Notes under the pieces: generated by a model
Seen by the model: the letters and a program-made list of their open reading frames with translations, nothing else
What the model was told of the DNA's origin: nothing
Database searches by the model: none
Source: Simonsiella muelleri ATCC 29453
Lineage (GTDB): Bacteria > Pseudomonadota > Gammaproteobacteria > Burkholderiales > Neisseriaceae
Direction of reading: 5' to 3'
NCBI RefSeq assembly: GCF_002951835.1
Contig: NZ_CP019448.1
Location: 1,426,001-1,490,000, forward strand
Length of the DNA: 64,000 bases
In this document: positions 63,816 to 64,000 of the stretch, one piece after another
Numbering within the stretch: position 1 is the first letter of the stretch
How the letters are laid out: each line of letters starts with the position of its first letter
Made by a program: the position numbers and the translations under genes

Positions 63816-64000
63816 TTAATCGTCCCAACCGCCTGTAATGCCTTTTTCATTAACGCATTGCTCAAAGGCTTCAGCAGCAGCACGCACCACTTTGCTGTAT
63901 GTGATTTTGTTTTCAGATTCTGCTTTATCGCAAAATTCATCAAGGCTGCCTGAAAAACAACCAGCTCTAATTTTAATGCCCTCGGTATGCACAATAATCA
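63816..64000 (-). CDS. Hypothetical phage protein, C-terminal part (runs off the window)
   Basis: The minus-strand frame ending at the TAA at 63816-63818 is open to the window end and gives about 60 residues: IIVHTEGIKIRAGCFSGSLD, EFCDKAESENKITYSKVVRA, then AAEAFEQCVNEKGITGGWDD. An overlapping open frame at 63743-63994 exists, but this one is favoured by its spacing to the DUF4224 gene and its normal composition. GCFSGSLD is encoded over an uptake sequence. I do not recognise a family. Confidence 0.55.
   Translation of the reverse strand, partial: IIVHTEGIKIRAGCFSGSLDEFCDKAESENKITYSKVVRAAAEAFEQCVNEKGITGGWDD

Noticed and set aside
63743..63994. An 83-codon minus-strand frame at the window end.
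   Set aside because: It overlaps the better frame that stops at 63816 and continues past the window, and it overlaps the DUF4224 gene.

Overview
The window is chromosomal DNA of a member of the Neisseriaceae. The 16S gene has the betaproteobacterial form. The sequence is also studded with a near-palindromic 15-mer, TTCAGGC(A/T)GCCTGAA. This contains AGGCAGCCTGAA on one strand and AGGCTGCCTGAA on the other, which from memory are the DNA-uptake-sequence (DUS) dialects of Kingella and Simonsiella. An AT-rich host of the Simonsiella/Kingella/Alysiella group is the best guess; the species is not proven from the sequence.

Layout. 1-319 is the start of a YebC-type regulator. 540-7570 is the complete ATP synthase operon atpIBEFHAGDC with a clear promoter and terminator. 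7594-12611 carries corA, a transglutaminase-domain membrane protein, dgkA and trkA. 12694-15125 holds dksA, a small inverted-repeat element, a complete IS982-type insertion sequence with a 5-bp target duplication, and hpnC. 15177-20745 has rsmB, a DUF4390 protein and an NtrY/NtrX-like two-component pair whose regulator has a degenerate AAA+ domain. 20821-35636 is a long minus-strand series: pcm, hemC, a glnQ-like ATPase, rsmA, tatD, pilZ, holB, pncC, pth, rnfH, ratA, a frameshifted amino-acid-binding lipoprotein, folE2, an inositol-phosphatase-family gene and several small or unknown genes. 35933-43450 has pilU, rlmB, a nested small inverted-repeat element, a SUMF1-domain protein, ubiB, ubiD and a DUF1877 gene. 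43606-50375 is the respiratory nitrate reductase operon narGHJI. 50776-53566 has erpA, a DUF945 protein and a type IV pilin-like protein.

53896-59670 is a complete rRNA operon (16S, tRNA-Ile, tRNA-Ala, 23S, 5S) with promoter, processing stems and terminator. Directly after it lie debris (a broken coaD-like gene and a truncated IS5-type element) and then, from about 60424 to the window end, a prophage or integrative element. That element carries a tyrosine integrase, a Bro-N antirepressor-like gene, a truncated KilA-N gene, a DUF4224 gene and a partial gene.

The most notable part is this last region. Both DNA-binding-domain phage genes are preceded by what look like structured control RNAs. 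Upstream of the Bro-N gene is a three-way-junction RNA of the P1/P7 C4 antisense type; its 7-nt loop is exactly complementary to the sequence between the Shine-Dalgarno site and the start codon. Upstream of the KilA-N gene is a larger multi-hairpin RNA. In it a 9-nt segment can pair either with an upstream strand or with the ribosome-binding region of the gene, an arrangement like the seqA/seqB/seqC immunity switch of phage P4. Each RNA has a plausible promoter just upstream. The two genes also share an identical 92-bp segment.
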